Positions 44,535 to 57,205 are shown, numbered from the stretch's first letter. The stretch is 64,000 bases of DNA from Auanema rhodensis (GCA_964057225.1 CAXKVF010000073.1:248001-312000), one strand, 5' to 3'. The notes: a model not told the origin generated them from the sequence alone. Numbers and translations: made by a program.

Positions 44535-47500
44535 TTATCTTTCACGTGAAGCGAGTTACATACCAAGTGCACATCACGTGTAAATTTAATTAGCATAAAT
44601 TAAAGTTCACGTAAATTTCAAAGTCATGGTTACCATGAACCAATATCAATAAAAATTTGTTTTTAGACTAATATGAACATGGGGAATCTAATTTTGAAAA
44701 CCGCATCTCTTTATCTTTCACGTGAAGCGAGTTACATACCAAGTGCACATCACGTGTAAATTTAATTAGCATAAATTAAAGTTCACGTAAATTTCAAAGT
44801 CATGGTTACCATGAACCAATATCAATAAAAGTTTGTTTTTAGACTAATATGGACATGGGGAATCAAATTTTGAAAACCGCATCTCTTTATCTTTCACGTG
44901 AAGCGAGTTACATACCAAGTGCACATCATGTGTACATTTAATTAGCATAAATTAAAGTTCACGTAAATTTCAAAGTCATGGTTATCATGAACCAATATCA
45001 ATAAAAATTTGTTTTTAGACTAATATTGACATGGGGAATCTAATTTTGAAAACCGCATCTCTTTATCTTTCACGTGAAGCGAGTTACATACCAAGTGCAC
45101 ATCACGTGTACATTTAATTAGCATAAATTAAAGTTCACGTAAATTTCAAAGTCATGGTTACCATGCACCAATATCAATAAAAATTTGTTTTTAGACTAAT
45201 ATGGACATGGGGAATCAAATTGTGAAAACCGCATCTCTTTATCTTTCACGTGAAGCGAGTTACATACCAAGTGCACATCACGTGTACATTTAATTAGCAT
45301 AAATTAAAGTTCACGTAAATTTCAAAGTCATGGTTACCATGAACCAATATCAATAAAAATTTGTTTTTAGACTAATATGAACATGGGGAATCTAATTTTA
45401 AAAACCGCATCTCTTTATCTTTCACGTGAAGCGAGTTACATACCAAGTGCACATCACGTGTACATTTAATTAGCATAAATTAAAGTTCACGTAAATTTCA
45501 AAGTCATGGTTACCATGAACCAATATCAATAAAAATTTGTTTTTAGACTAATATGGACATGGGGAATCTAATTTTGAAAACCGCATCTCTTTATCTTTCA
45601 CGTGAAGCGAGTTACATACCAAGTGCACATCACGTGTAAATTTAATTAGCATAAATTAAAGTTCACGTAAATTTCAAAGTCATGGTTACCATGAACCAAT
45701 ATCAATAAAAATTTGTTTTTAGACTAATATGAACATGGGGAATCTAATTTTGAAAACCGCATCTCTTTATCTTTCACGTGAAGCGAGTTACATACCAAGT
45801 GCACATCACGTGTAAATTTAATTAGCATAAATTAAAGTTCACGTAAATTTCAAAGTCATGGTTACCATGAACCAATATCAATAAAAGTTTGTTTTTAGAC
45901 TAATATGGACATGGGGAATCAAATTTTGAAAACCGCATCTCTTTATCTTTCACGTGAAGCGAGTTACATACCAAGTGCACATCATGTGTACATTTAATTA
46001 GCATAAATTAAAGTTCACGTAAATTTCAAAGTCATGGTTATCATGAACCAATATCAATAAAAATTTGTTTTTAGACTAATATGGACATGGGGAATCTAAT
46101 TTTGAAAACCGCATCTCTTTATCTTTCACGTGAAGCGAGTTACATACCAAGTGCACATCACGTGTACATTTAATTAGCATAAATTAAAGTTCACGTAAAT
46201 TTCAAAGTCATGGTTACCATGCACCAATATCAATAAAAATTTGTTTTTAGACTAATATGGACATGGGGAATCAAATTGTGAAAACCGCATCTCTTTATCT
46301 TTCACGTGAAGCGAGTTACATACCAAGTGCACATCACGTGTACATTTAATTAGCATAAATTAAAGTTCACGTAAATTTCAAAGTCATGGTTACCATGAAC
46401 CAATATCAATAAAAATTTGTTTTTAGACTAATATGAACATGGGGAATCTAATTTTGAAAACCGCATCTCTTTATCTTTCACGTGAAGCGAGTTACATACC
46501 AAGTGCACATCACGTGTACATTTAATTAGCATAAATTAAAGTTCACGTAAATTTCAAAGTCATGGTTACCATGCACCAATATCAATAAAAATTTGTTTTT
46601 AGACTAATATGGACATGGGGAATCTAATTTTGAAAACCGCATCTCTTTATCTTTCACGTGAAGCGAGTTACATACCAAGTGCACATCACGTGTACATTTA
46701 ATTAGCATAAATTAAAGTTCACGTAAATTTCAAAGTCATGGTTACCATGCACCAATATCAATAAAAATTTGTTTTTAGACTAATATGGACATGGGGAATC
46801 TAATTTTGAAAACCGCATCTCTTTATCTTTCACGTGAAGCGAGTTACATACCAAGTGCACATCACGTGTACATTCAATTAGCATAAATTAAAGTTCACGT
46901 AAATTTCAAAGTCATGGTTACCATGCACTCATATCAATAAAAATTTGTTTTTAGACTAATATGGACATGGGGAATCTAATTTTGAAAACCGCATCTCTTT
47001 ATCTTTCACGTGAAGCGAGTTACATACCAAGTGCACATCACGTATACATTTAATTAGCATAAATTAAAGTTCACGTAAATTTCAAAGTCATGGTTACCAT
47101 GAACCAATATCAATAAAAATTTGTTTTTAGACTAATATGGACATGGGGAATCTAATTTTGAAAACCGCATCTCTTTATCTTTCACGTGAAGCGAGTTACA
47201 TACCAAGTGCACATCACGTGTACATTTAATAAGCATAAATTAAAGTTCACGTAAATTTCAAAGTCATGGTTACCATGCACCAATATCAATAAAAATTTGT
47301 TTTTAGACTAATATGGACATGGGGAATCTAATTTTGAAAACCGCATCTCTTTATCTTACACGTCAAGCGAGTTACATACCAAGTGCACATCACGTGTACA
47401 TTTAATTAGCATAAATTAAAGTTCACGTAAATTTCAAAGTCATGGTTACCATGCACCAATATCAATAAAAATTTGTTTTTAGACTAATATGGACATGGGG

Positions 47501-47878
47501 AATCAAATTGTGAAAACCGCATCTCTTTATCTTTCACGTGAAGCGAGTTACATACCAAGTGCACATCACGTGTACATTTAATTAGCATAAATTAAAGTTC
47601 ACGTAAATTTCAAAGTCATGGTTACCATGCACCAATATCAATAAAAATTTGTTTTTAGACTAATATGGACATGGGGAATCTAATTTTGAAAACCGCATCT
47701 CTTTATCTTTCACGTGAAGCGAGTTACATACCAAGTGCACATCACGTGTACATTCAATTAGCATAAATTAAAGTTCACGTAAATTTCAAAGTCATGGTTA
47801 CCATGCACCCATATCAATAAAAATTTGTTTTTAGACTAATATGGACATGGGGAATCTAATTTTGAAAACCGCATCTCT
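44535..47878 (+). repeat. 19-monomer tandem duplication, copy 2 (3344 bp)
   Basis: Marker pairs at +3344 bp: C43T 41585/44929 and 42641/45985, T53C 43531/46875 and 44411/47755, G46A 43700/47044, the T8A+G14C monomer 44007/47351, and G141T in the monomers 41543/44887. A private G162A occurs near 45400. Its final part (46823 onwards) is also the first copy of the overlapping 9-mer. Confidence 0.88.
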
Positions 47879-49990
47879 TTATCTTTCACGTGAAGCGAGT
47901 TACATACCAAGTGCACATCACGTGTACATTTAATTAGCATGAATTAAAGTTCACGTAAATTTCAAAGTCATGGTTACCATGAACCAATATCAATAAAAAT
48001 TTGTTTTTAGACTAATATGGACATGGGGAATCTAATTTTGAAAACCGCATCTCTTTATCTTTCACGTGAAGCGAGTTACATACCAAGTGCACATCACGTG
48101 TACATTTAATTAGCATAAATTAAAGTTCACATAAATTTCAAAGTCATGGTTACCATGAACCAATATCAATAAAAATTTGTTTTTAGACTAATATGGACAT
48201 GGGGAATCTAATTTTGAAAACCGCATCTCTTTATCTTTCACGTGAAGCGAGTTACATACCAAGTGCACATCACGTGTACATTTAATTAGCATAAATTAAA
48301 GTTCACGTAAATTTCAAAGTCATGGTTACCATGCACCAATATCAATAAAAATTTGTTTTTAGACTAATATGGACATGGGGAATCTAATTTTGAAAACCGC
48401 ATCTCTTTATCTTTCACGTGAAGCGAGTTACATACCAAGTGCACATCACGTGTACATTCAATTAGCATAAATTAAAGTTCACGTAAATTTCAAAGTCATG
48501 GTTACCATGCACTCATATCAATAAAAATTTGTTTTTAGACTAATATGGACATGGGGAATCTAATTTTGAAAACCGCATCTCTTTATCTTTCACGTGAAGC
48601 GAGTTACATACCAAGTGCACATCACGTATACATTTAATTAGCATAAATTAAAGTTCACGTAAATTTCAAAGTCATGGTTACCATGAACCAATATCAATAA
48701 AAATTTGTTTTTAGACTAATATGGACATGGGGAATCTAATTTTGAAAACCGCATCTCTTTATCTTTCACGTGAAGCGAGTTACATACCAAGTGCACATCA
48801 CGTGTACATTTAATAAGCATAAATTAAAGTTCACGTAAATTTCAAAGTCATGGTTACCATGCACCAATATCAATAAAAATTTGTTTTTAGACTAATATGG
48901 ACATGGGGAATCTAATTTTGAAAACCGCATCTCTTTATCTTACACGTCAAGCGAGTTACATACCAAGTGCACATCACGTGTACATTTAATTAGCATAAAT
49001 TAAAGTTCACGTAAATTTCAAAGTCATGGTTACCATGCACCAATATCAATAAAAATTTGTTTTTAGACTAATATGGACATGGGGAATCAAATTGTGAAAA
49101 CCGCATCTCTTTATCTTTCACGTGAAGCGAGTTACATACCAAGTGCACATCACGTGTACATTTAATTAGCATAAATTAAAGTTCACGTAAATTTCAAAGT
49201 CATGGTTACCATGCACCAATATCAATAAAAATTTGTTTTTAGACTAATATGGACATGGGGAATCTAATTTTGAAAACCGCATCTCTTTATCTTTCACGTG
49301 AAGCGAGTTACATACCAAGTGCACATCACGTGTACATTCAATTAGCATAAATTAAAGTTCACGTAAATTTCAAAGTCATGGTTACCATGCACCCATATCA
49401 ATAAAAATTTGTTTTTAGACTAATATGGACATGGGGAATCTAATTTTGAAAACCGCATCTCTTTATCTTTCACGTGAAGCGAGTTACATACCAAGTGCAC
49501 ATCACGTGTACATTTAATTAGCATGAATTAAAGTTCACGTAAATTTCAAAGTCATGGTTACCATGAACCAATATCAATAAAAATTTGTTTTTAGACTAAT
49601 ATGGACATGGGGAATCTAATTTTGAAAACCGCATCTCTCTATCTTTCACGTGAAGCGAGTTACATACCAAGTGCACATCACGTGTACATTTAATTAGCAT
49701 AAATTAAAGTTCACATAAATTTCAAAGTCATGGTTACCATGAACCAATATCAATAAAAATTTGTTTTTAGACTAATATGGACATGGGGAATCTAATTTTG
49801 AAAACCGCATCTCTTTATCTTTCACGTGAAGCGAGTTACATACCAAGTGCACATCACGTGTACATTTAATTAGCATAAATTAAAGTTCACGTAAATTTCA
49901 AAGTCATGGTTACCATGCACCAATATCAATAAAAATTTGTTTTTAGACTAATATGGACATGGGGAATCTAATTTTGAAAACCACATCTCT
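46823..49990 (+). repeat. 9-mer higher-order repeat, 1584 bp, two tandem copies
   Basis: Copies at 46823-48406 and 48407-49990. Paired markers at +1584 bp: T53C 46875/48459 and 47755/49339, G46A 47044/48628, T8A+G14C monomers 47351/48935, A63G 47941/49525, G77A 48131/49715. G77A breaks the third CACGT core. Copy 1 overlaps the end of the 19-mer duplication, so the 9-mer amplification followed, or ran across, that duplication. Confidence 0.88.
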
Positions 49991-51404
49991 TTATCTTTCA
50001 CGTGAAGCGAGTTACATACCAAGTGCACATCACGTGTACATTTAATTAGAATAAATTAAAGTTCACGTAAATTTCAAAGTCATGGTTACCATGCACCAAT
50101 ATCAATAAAAATTTGTTTTTAGACTAATATGGACATGGGGAATCTAATTTTGAAAACCACATCTCTTTATCTTTCACGTGAAGCGAGTTACATACCAAGT
50201 GCACATCACGTGTACATTTAATTAGAATAAATTAAAGTTCGCGTAAATTTCAAAGTCATGGTTACCATGCACCAATATCAATAAAAATTTGTTTTTAGAC
50301 TAATATGGACATGGGGAATCTAATTTTGAAAACCGCATCTCTTTATCTTTCACGTGAAGCGAGTTACATACCAAGTGCACATCACGTGTACATTTAATTA
50401 GCATAAATTAAAGTTCACGTAAATTTCAAAGTCATGGTTACCATGAACCAATATCAATAAAAATTTGTTTTTAGACTAATATGGACATGGGGAATCTAAT
50501 TTTGAAAACCGCATCTCTTTATCTTTCACGTGAAGCGAGTTACATACCAAGTGCACATCACGTGTACATTTAATTAGCATAAATTAAAGTTCACGTAATT
50601 TTCAAAGTCATGGTTACCATGAACCAATATCAATAAAAATTTGTTTTTAGACTAATATGGACATGGCGAATCTAATTTTGAAAACCGCATCTCTTTATCT
50701 TTCACGTGAAGCGAGTTACATACCAAGTGCACATCACGTGTAAATTTAATTAGCATAAATTAAAGTTCACGTAAATTTCAAAGTCATGGTTACCATGAAC
50801 CAATATCAATAAAAATTTGTTTTTAGACTAATATGGACATGGGGAATCAAATTGTGAAAACCGCATCTCTTTATCTTTCACGTGAAGCGAGTTACATACC
50901 AAGTGCACATCACGTGTACATTTAATTAGCATAAATTAAAGTTCACGTAAATTTCAAAGTCATGGTTACCATGAACCAATATCAATAAAAATTTGTTTTT
51001 AGACTAATATGAACATGGGGAATCTAATTTTGAAAACCGCATCTCTTTATCTTTCACGTGAAGCGAGTTACATACCAAGTGCACATCACGTGTACATTTA
51101 ATTAGCATAAATTAAAGTTCACGTAAATTTCAAAGTCATGGTTACCATGCACCAATATCAATAAAAATTTGTTTTTAGACTAATATGGACATGGGGAATC
51201 TAATTTTGAAAACCGCATCTCTTTATCTTTCACGTGAAGCGAGTTACATACCAAGTGCACATCACGTGTACATTTAATTAGCATAAATTAAAGTTCACGT
51301 AAATTTCAAAGTCATGGTTACCATGCACCAATATCAATAAAAATTTGTTTTTAGACTAATATGGACATGAGGAATCTAATTTTGAAAACCGCATCTCTTT
51401 ATCT

Positions 51405-51414
51405 TTCACGTGAA
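51405..51414. other. 10 bp palindrome TTCACGTGAA in the reference monomer (positions 7-16)
   Basis: A perfect self-complementary 10-mer centred on CACGTG, the core of E-box/G-box sites bound by bHLH and bZIP proteins. It is present in almost every monomer. Exceptions seen are G14A in the monomer at 15495, T8A with G14C at 44007, 47351 and 48935, T8A alone at 53687, 54215, 55798 and 56150, T8C at 14967, A15G at 61524 and A10G at 60996. Protein binding here is not shown. Confidence 0.85.
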
Positions 51415-51436
51415 GCGAGTTACATACCAAGTGCAC

Positions 51437-51444
51437 ATCACGTG
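51437..51444 (+). other. ATCACGTG box, second CACGTG of the monomer (positions 39-46)
   Basis: This octamer matches RTCACRTG, the consensus of yeast centromere element CDEI bound by the bHLH factor Cbf1. It starts 32 bp after the first CACGTG and is conserved in most monomers. C43T breaks it at 40529, 41585, 42641, 44929, 45985 and 52321; G46A breaks it at 43700, 47044, 48628, and in the monomers starting at 53335 and 55446. G44A in the monomer at 12855 still fits the consensus. No CDEII/CDEIII arrangement is present, so the resemblance is to the motif only. Confidence 0.6.
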
Positions 51445-51487
51445 TACATTTAATTAGCATAAATTAAAGTTCACGTAAATTTCAAAG

Positions 51488-51502
51488 TCATGGTTACCAT
51501 GA
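51488..51502. other. 15 bp dyad TCATGGTTACCATGA (positions 90-104)
   Basis: Seven-base arms flank one central T. As a physical hairpin it would be a 6 bp stem with a three-base loop. Three common variants each break one base pair: C99T and G95A hit the same 95:99 pair, and A104C removes the outermost 90:104 pair. I saw G95A and C99T only in separate monomers, so they do not compensate each other. Short dyads are a known feature of many centromere satellites that lack CENP-B boxes; a role here is inference. Confidence 0.75.
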
Positions 51503-51511
51503 ACCAATATC

Positions 51512-51517
51512 AATAAA
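51512..51517 (+). promoter_or_regulatory. AATAAA hexamer repeated in nearly every monomer (positions 114-119)
   Basis: Each monomer has AATAAA followed by a T-rich stretch at 122-130, so any + strand transcript would meet a potential polyadenylation signal every 176 bases. In AT-rich DNA this can arise by chance. T116 changes at a few sites (T116A in the monomers at 13911 and 19543, T116C at 15495, 18487 and 20775, T116G at 39783). Confidence 0.3.
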
Positions 51518-53158
51518 AATTTGTTTTTAGACTAATATGGACATGGGGAATCTAATTTTGAAAACCGCATCTCTTTATCTTTCACGTGAAGCGAGTTACA
51601 TACCAAGTGCACATCACGTGTACATTTAATTAGCATAAATTAAAGTTCACGTAAATTTCAAAGTCATGGTTACCATGAACCAATATCAATAAAAATTTGT
51701 TTTTAGACTAATATGGACATGGGGAATCTAATTTTGAAAACCGCATCTCTTTATCTTTCACGTGAAGCGAGTTACATACCAAGTGCACATCACGTGTACA
51801 TTTAATTAGCATAAATTAAAGTTCACGTAAATTTCAAAGTCATGGTTACCATGAACCAATATCAATAAAAATTTGTTTTTAGACTAATATGGACATGGGG
51901 AATCTAATTTTGAAAACCGCATCTCTTTATCTTTCACGTGAAGCGAGTTACATACCAAGTGCACATCACGTGTACATTTAATTAGCATAAATTAAAGTTC
52001 ACGTAAATTTCAAAGTCATGGTTACCATGAACCAATATCAATAAAAATTTGTTTTTAGACTAATATGGACATGGGGAATCTAATTTTGAAAACCGCATCT
52101 CTTTATCTTTCACGTGAAGCGAGTTACATACCAAGTGCACATCACGTGTACATTTAATTAGCATAAATTAAAGTTCACGTAAATTTCAAAGTCATGGTTA
52201 CCATGAACCAATATCAATAAAAATTTGTTTTTAGACTAATATGGACATGGGGAATCTAATTTTGAAAACCGCATCTCTTTATCTTTCACGTGAAGCGAGT
52301 TACATACCAAGTGCACATCATGTGTACATTTAATTAGCATAAATTAAAGTTCACGTAAATTTCAAAGTCATGGTTATCATGAACCAATATCAATAAAAAT
52401 TTGTTTTTAGACTAATATGGACATGGGGAATCTAATTTTGAAAACCGCATCTCTTTATCTTTCACGTGAAGCGAGTTACATACCAAGTGCACATCACGTG
52501 TACATTTAATTAGCATAAATTAAAGTTCACGTAAATTTCAAAGTCATGGTTACCATGCACCAATATCAATAAAAATTTGTTTTTAGACTAATATGGACAT
52601 GGGGAATCAAATTGTGAAAACCGCATCTCTTTATCTTTCACGTGAAGCGAGTTACATACCAAGTGCACATCACGTGTACATTTAATTAGCATAAATTAAA
52701 GTTCACGTAAATTTCAAAGTCATGGTTACCATGAACCAATATCAATAAAAATTTGTTTTTAGACTAATATGAACATGGGGAATCTAATTTTGAAAACCGC
52801 ATCTCTTTATCTTTCACGTGAAGCGAGTTACATACCAAGTGCACATCACGTGTACATTTAATTAGCATAAATTAAAGTTCACGTAAATTTCAAAGTCATG
52901 GTTACCATGCACCAATATCAATAAAAATTTGTTTTTAGACTAATATGGACATGGGGAATCTAATTTTGAAAACCGCATCTCTTTATCTTTCACGTGAAGC
53001 GAGTTACATACCAAGTGCACATCACGTGTACATTTAATTAGCATAAATTAAAGTTCACGTAAATTTCAAAGTCATGGTTACCATGCACCAATATCAATAA
53101 AAATTTGTTTTTAGACTAATATGGACATGGGGAATCTAATTTTGAAAACCGCATCTCT

Positions 53159-55269
53159 TTATCTTTCACGTGAAGCGAGTTACATACCAAGTGCACATCA
53201 CGTGTACATTTAATTAGCATAAATTAAAGTTCACGTAAATTTCAAAGTCATGGTTACCATGCACTCATATCAATAAAAATTTGTTTTTAGACTAATATGG
53301 ACATGGGGAATCTAATTTTGAAAACCGCATCTCTTTATCTTTCACGTGAAGCGAGTTACATACCAAGTGCACATCACGTATACATTTAATTAGCATAAAT
53401 TAAAGTTCACGTAAATTTCAAAGTCATGGTTACCATGAACCAATATCAATAAAAATTTGTTTTTAGACTAATATGGACATGGGGAATCTAATTTTGAAAA
53501 CCGCATCTCTTTATCTTTCACGTGAAGCGAGTTACATACCAAGTGCACATCACGTGTACATTTAATAAGCATAAATTAAAGTTCACGTAAATTTCAAAGT
53601 CATGGTTACCATGCACCAATATCAATAAAAATTTGTTTTTAGACTAATATGGACATGGGGAATCTAATTTTGAAAACCGCATCTCTTTATCTTACACGTG
53701 AAGCGAGTTACATACCAAGTGCACATCACGTGTACATTTAATTAGCATAAATTAAAGTTCACGTAAATTTCAAAGTCATGGTTACCATGCACCAATATCA
53801 ATAAAAATTTGTTTTTAGACTAATATGGACATGGGGAATCAAATTGTGAAAACCGCATCTCTTTATCTTTCACGTGAAGCGAGTTACATACCAAGTGCAC
53901 ATCACGTGTACATTTAATTAGCATAAATTAAAGTTCACGTAAATTTCAAAGTCATGGTTACCATGCACCAATATCAATAAAAATTTGTTTTTAGACTAAT
54001 ATGGACATGGGGAATCTAATTTTGAAAACCGCATCTCTTTATCTTTCACGTGAAGCGAGTTACATACCAAGTGCACATCACGTGTACATTTAATAAGCAT
54101 AAATTAAAGTTCACGTAAATTTCAAAGTCATGGTTACCATGCACCAATATCAATAAAAATTTGTTTTTAGACTAATATGGACATGGGGAATCTAATTTTG
54201 AAAACCGCATCTCTTTATCTTACACGTGAAGCGAGTTACATACCAAGTGCACATCACGTGTACATTTAATTAGCATAAATTAAAGTTCACGTAAATTTCA
54301 AAGTCATGGTTACCATGCACCAATATCAATAAAAATTTGTTTTTAGACTAATATGGACATGGGGAATCAAATTGTGAAAACCGCATCTCTTTATCTTTCA
54401 CGTGAAGCGAGTTACATACCAAGTGCACATCACGTGTACATTTAATTAGCATAAATTAAAGTTCACGTAAATTTCAAAGTCATGGTTACCATGCACCAAT
54501 ATCAATAAAAATTTGTTTTTAGACTAATATGGACATGGGGAATCTAATTTTGAAAACCGCATCTCTTTATCTTTCACGTGAAGCGAGTTACATACCAAGT
54601 GCACATCACGTGTACATTCAATTAGCATAAATTAAAGTTCACGTAAATTTCAAAGTCATGGTTACCATGCACCCATATCAATAAAAATTTGTTTTTAGAC
54701 TAATATGGACATGGGGAATCTAATTTTGAAAACCGCATCTCTTTATCTTTCACGTGAAGCGAGTTACATACCAAGTGCACATCACGTGTACATTTAATTA
54801 GCATGAATTAAAGTTCACGTAAATTTCAAAGTCATGGTTACCATGAACCAATATCAATAAAAATTTGTTTTTAGACTAATATGGACATGGGGAATCTAAT
54901 TTTGAAAACCGCATCTCTTTATCTTTCACGTGAAGCGAGTTACATACCAAGTGCACATCACGTGTACATTTAATTAGCATAAATTAAAGTTCACATAAAT
55001 TTCAAAGTCATGGTTACCATGAACCAATATCAATAAAAATTTTTTTTAGACTAATATGGACATGGGGAATCTAATTTTGAAAACCGCATCTCTTTATCTT
55101 TCACGTGAAGCGAGTTACATACCAAGTGCACATCACGTGTACATTTAATTAGCATAAATTAAAGTTCACGTAAATTTCAAAGTCATGGTTACCATGCACC
55201 AATATCAATAAAAATTTGTTTTTAGACTAATATGGACATGGGGAATCTAATTTTGAAAACCGCATCTCT
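53159..55269 (+). repeat. 12-monomer higher-order repeat copy, 2111 bp, with a 175 bp monomer
   Basis: Order from 53159: C107T+A108C; G46A; T57A; T8A+T155A+T160G; A104C; T57A; T8A+T155A+T160G; A104C; T53C+A108C; A63G; G77A; A104C. The pair T57A then T8A occurs twice, an internal duplication of three monomers (528 bp). The G77A monomer (54919) has lost one base around 55041, leaving a run of eight T where the consensus has TTTGTTTTT. Confidence 0.82.
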
Positions 55270-57205
55270 TTATCTTTCACGTGAAGCCAGTTACATACCA
55301 AGTGCACATCACGTGTACATTCAATTAGCATAAATTAAAGTTCACGTAAATTTCAAAGTCATGGTTACCATGCACTCATATCAATAAAAATTTGTTTTTA
55401 GACTAATATGGACATGGGGAATCTAATTTTGAAAACCGCATCTCTTTATCTTTCACGTGAAGCGAGTTACATACCAAGTGCACATCACGTATACATTTAA
55501 TTAGCATAAATTAAAGTTCACGTAAATTTCAAAGTCATGGTTACCATGAACCAATATCAATAAAAATTTGTTTTTAGACTAATATGGACATGGGGAATCT
55601 AATTTTGAAAACCGCATCTCTTTATCTTTCACGTGAAGCGAGTTACATACCAAGTGCACATCACGTGTACATTTAATAAGCATAAATTAAAGTTCACGTA
55701 AATTTCAAAGTCATGGTTACCATGCACCAATATCAATAAAAATTTGTTTTTAGACTAATATGGACATGGGGAATCTAATTTTGAAAACCGCATCTCTTTA
55801 TCTTACACGTGAAGCGAGTTACATACCAAGTGCACATCACGTGTACATTTAATTAGCATAAATTAAAGTTCACGTAAATTTCAAAGTCATGGTTACCATG
55901 CACCAATATCAATAAAAATTTGTTTTTAGACTAATATGGACATGGGGAATCTAATTTTGAAAACCGCATCTCTTTATCTTTCACGTGAAGCGAGTTACAT
56001 ACCAAGTGCACATCACGTGTACATTTAATAAGCATAAATTAAAGTTCACGTAAATTTCAAAGTCATGGTTACCATGCACCAATATCAATAAAAATTTGTT
56101 TTTAGACTAATATGGACATGGGGAATCTAATTTTGAAAACCGCATCTCTTTATCTTACACGTGAAGCGAGTTACATACCAAGTGCACATCACGTGTACAT
56201 TTAATTAGCATAAATTAAAGTTCACGTAAATTTCAAAGTCATGGTTACCATGCACCAATATCAATAAAAATTTGTTTTTAGACTAATATGGACATGGGGA
56301 ATCAAATTGTGAAAACCGCATCTCTTTATCTTTCACGTGAAGCGAGTTACATACCAAGTGCACATCACGTGTACATTTAATTAGCATAAATTAAAGTTCA
56401 CGTAAATTTCAAAGTCATGGTTACCATGCACCAATATCAATAAAAATTTGTTTTTAGACTAATATGGACATGGGGAATCTAATTTTGAAAACCGCATCTC
56501 TTTATCTTTCACGTGAAGCGAGTTACATACCAAGTGCACATCACGTGTACATTCAATTAGCATAAATTAAAGTTCACGTAAATTTCAAAGTCATGGTTAC
56601 CATGCACCCATATCAATAAAAATTTGTTTTTAGACTAATATGGACATGGGGAATCTAATTTTGAAAACCGCATCTCTTTATCTTTCACGTGAAGCGAGTT
56701 ACATACCAAGTGCACATCACGTGTACATTTAATTAGCATGAATTAAAGTTCACGTAAATTTCAAAGTCATGGTTACCATGAACCAATATCAATAAAAATT
56801 TGTTTTTAGACTAATATGGACATGGGGAATCTAATTTTGAAAACCGCATCTCTTTATCTTTCACGTGAAGCGAGTTACATACCAAGTGCACATCACGTGT
56901 ACATTTAATTAGCATAAATTAAAGTTCACATAAATTTCAAAGTCATGGTTACCATGAACCAATATCAATAAAAATTTGTTTTTAGACTAATATGGACATG
57001 GGGAATCTAATTTTGAAAACCGCATCTCTTTATCTTTCACGTGAAGCGAGTTACATACCAAGTGCACATCACGTGTACATTTAATTAGCATAAATTAAAG
57101 TTCACGTAAATTTCAAAGTCATGGTTACCATGAACCAGTATCAATAAAAGTTTGTTTTTAGACTAATATGGACATGGGGAATCAAATTTTGAAAACCGCA
57201 TCTCT
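55270..57205 (+). repeat. 11-monomer higher-order repeat copy, 1936 bp
   Basis: Same order as 53159-55269 but with one fewer monomer between the first T8A and the second T57A units (55798 and 55974), and T8A at 55798 lacks T155A+T160G. T53C at 55322 and 56554, A63G monomer at 56678, G77A at 56854 (full 176 bp). The last monomer, 57030, is the A109G+A121G+T155A type in place of A104C. A private change in the first monomer alters GCGAGTT to GCCAGTT near 55287. Confidence 0.8.

Larger units (their letters stand above)
51399..52278 (+). repeat. Five consecutive identical consensus monomers (reference copy)
   Basis: Monomers starting at 51399, 51575, 51751, 51927 and 52103 read the same and equal the majority base at nearly every position, with A at position 104. 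They serve here as the reference for variant names such as A104C or T155A. Order along the unit: CACGTG palindrome (7-16), GTGCAC (33-38), second CACGTG (41-46), AT-rich stretch (51-70), third CACGT core (74-78), 15 bp dyad (90-104), AATAAA (114-119), A/T tracts (117-130), G run (147-150). Five identical units in a row suggest very recent local copying of one monomer. The neighbours on either side carry distinguishing variants. Confidence 0.9.
49991..53158 (+). repeat. Low-diversity block, mostly near-consensus monomers
   Basis: Starts with two monomers carrying C60A (49991, 50167; the second also has A75G, which breaks the third CACGT core). The monomers at 49815 and 49991 both have G169A (AACCACATC). 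50519 has A81T and G148C. The five identical consensus monomers at 51399-52278 lie here, followed by C43T+C99T (52279), A104C+T155A+T160G (52455) and G142A (52631), the order of the 6-mer domain. No non-satellite sequence. Confidence 0.8.

Noticed and set aside
51437-51444. Budding-yeast point centromere
   Set aside because: Only the CDEI-like octamer matches. There is no CDEII-length AT block followed by CDEIII, and point centromeres are single copy, not satellite arrays.
51512-51517. AATAAA as a working polyadenylation signal
   Set aside because: The hexamer is expected by chance in AT-rich DNA and no gene lies upstream. It is recorded only as a low-confidence motif.
51399-51574. CENP-B box
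   Set aside because: The box core needs TTCG and CGGG elements with fixed spacing. Neither strand of the consensus contains CGGG.
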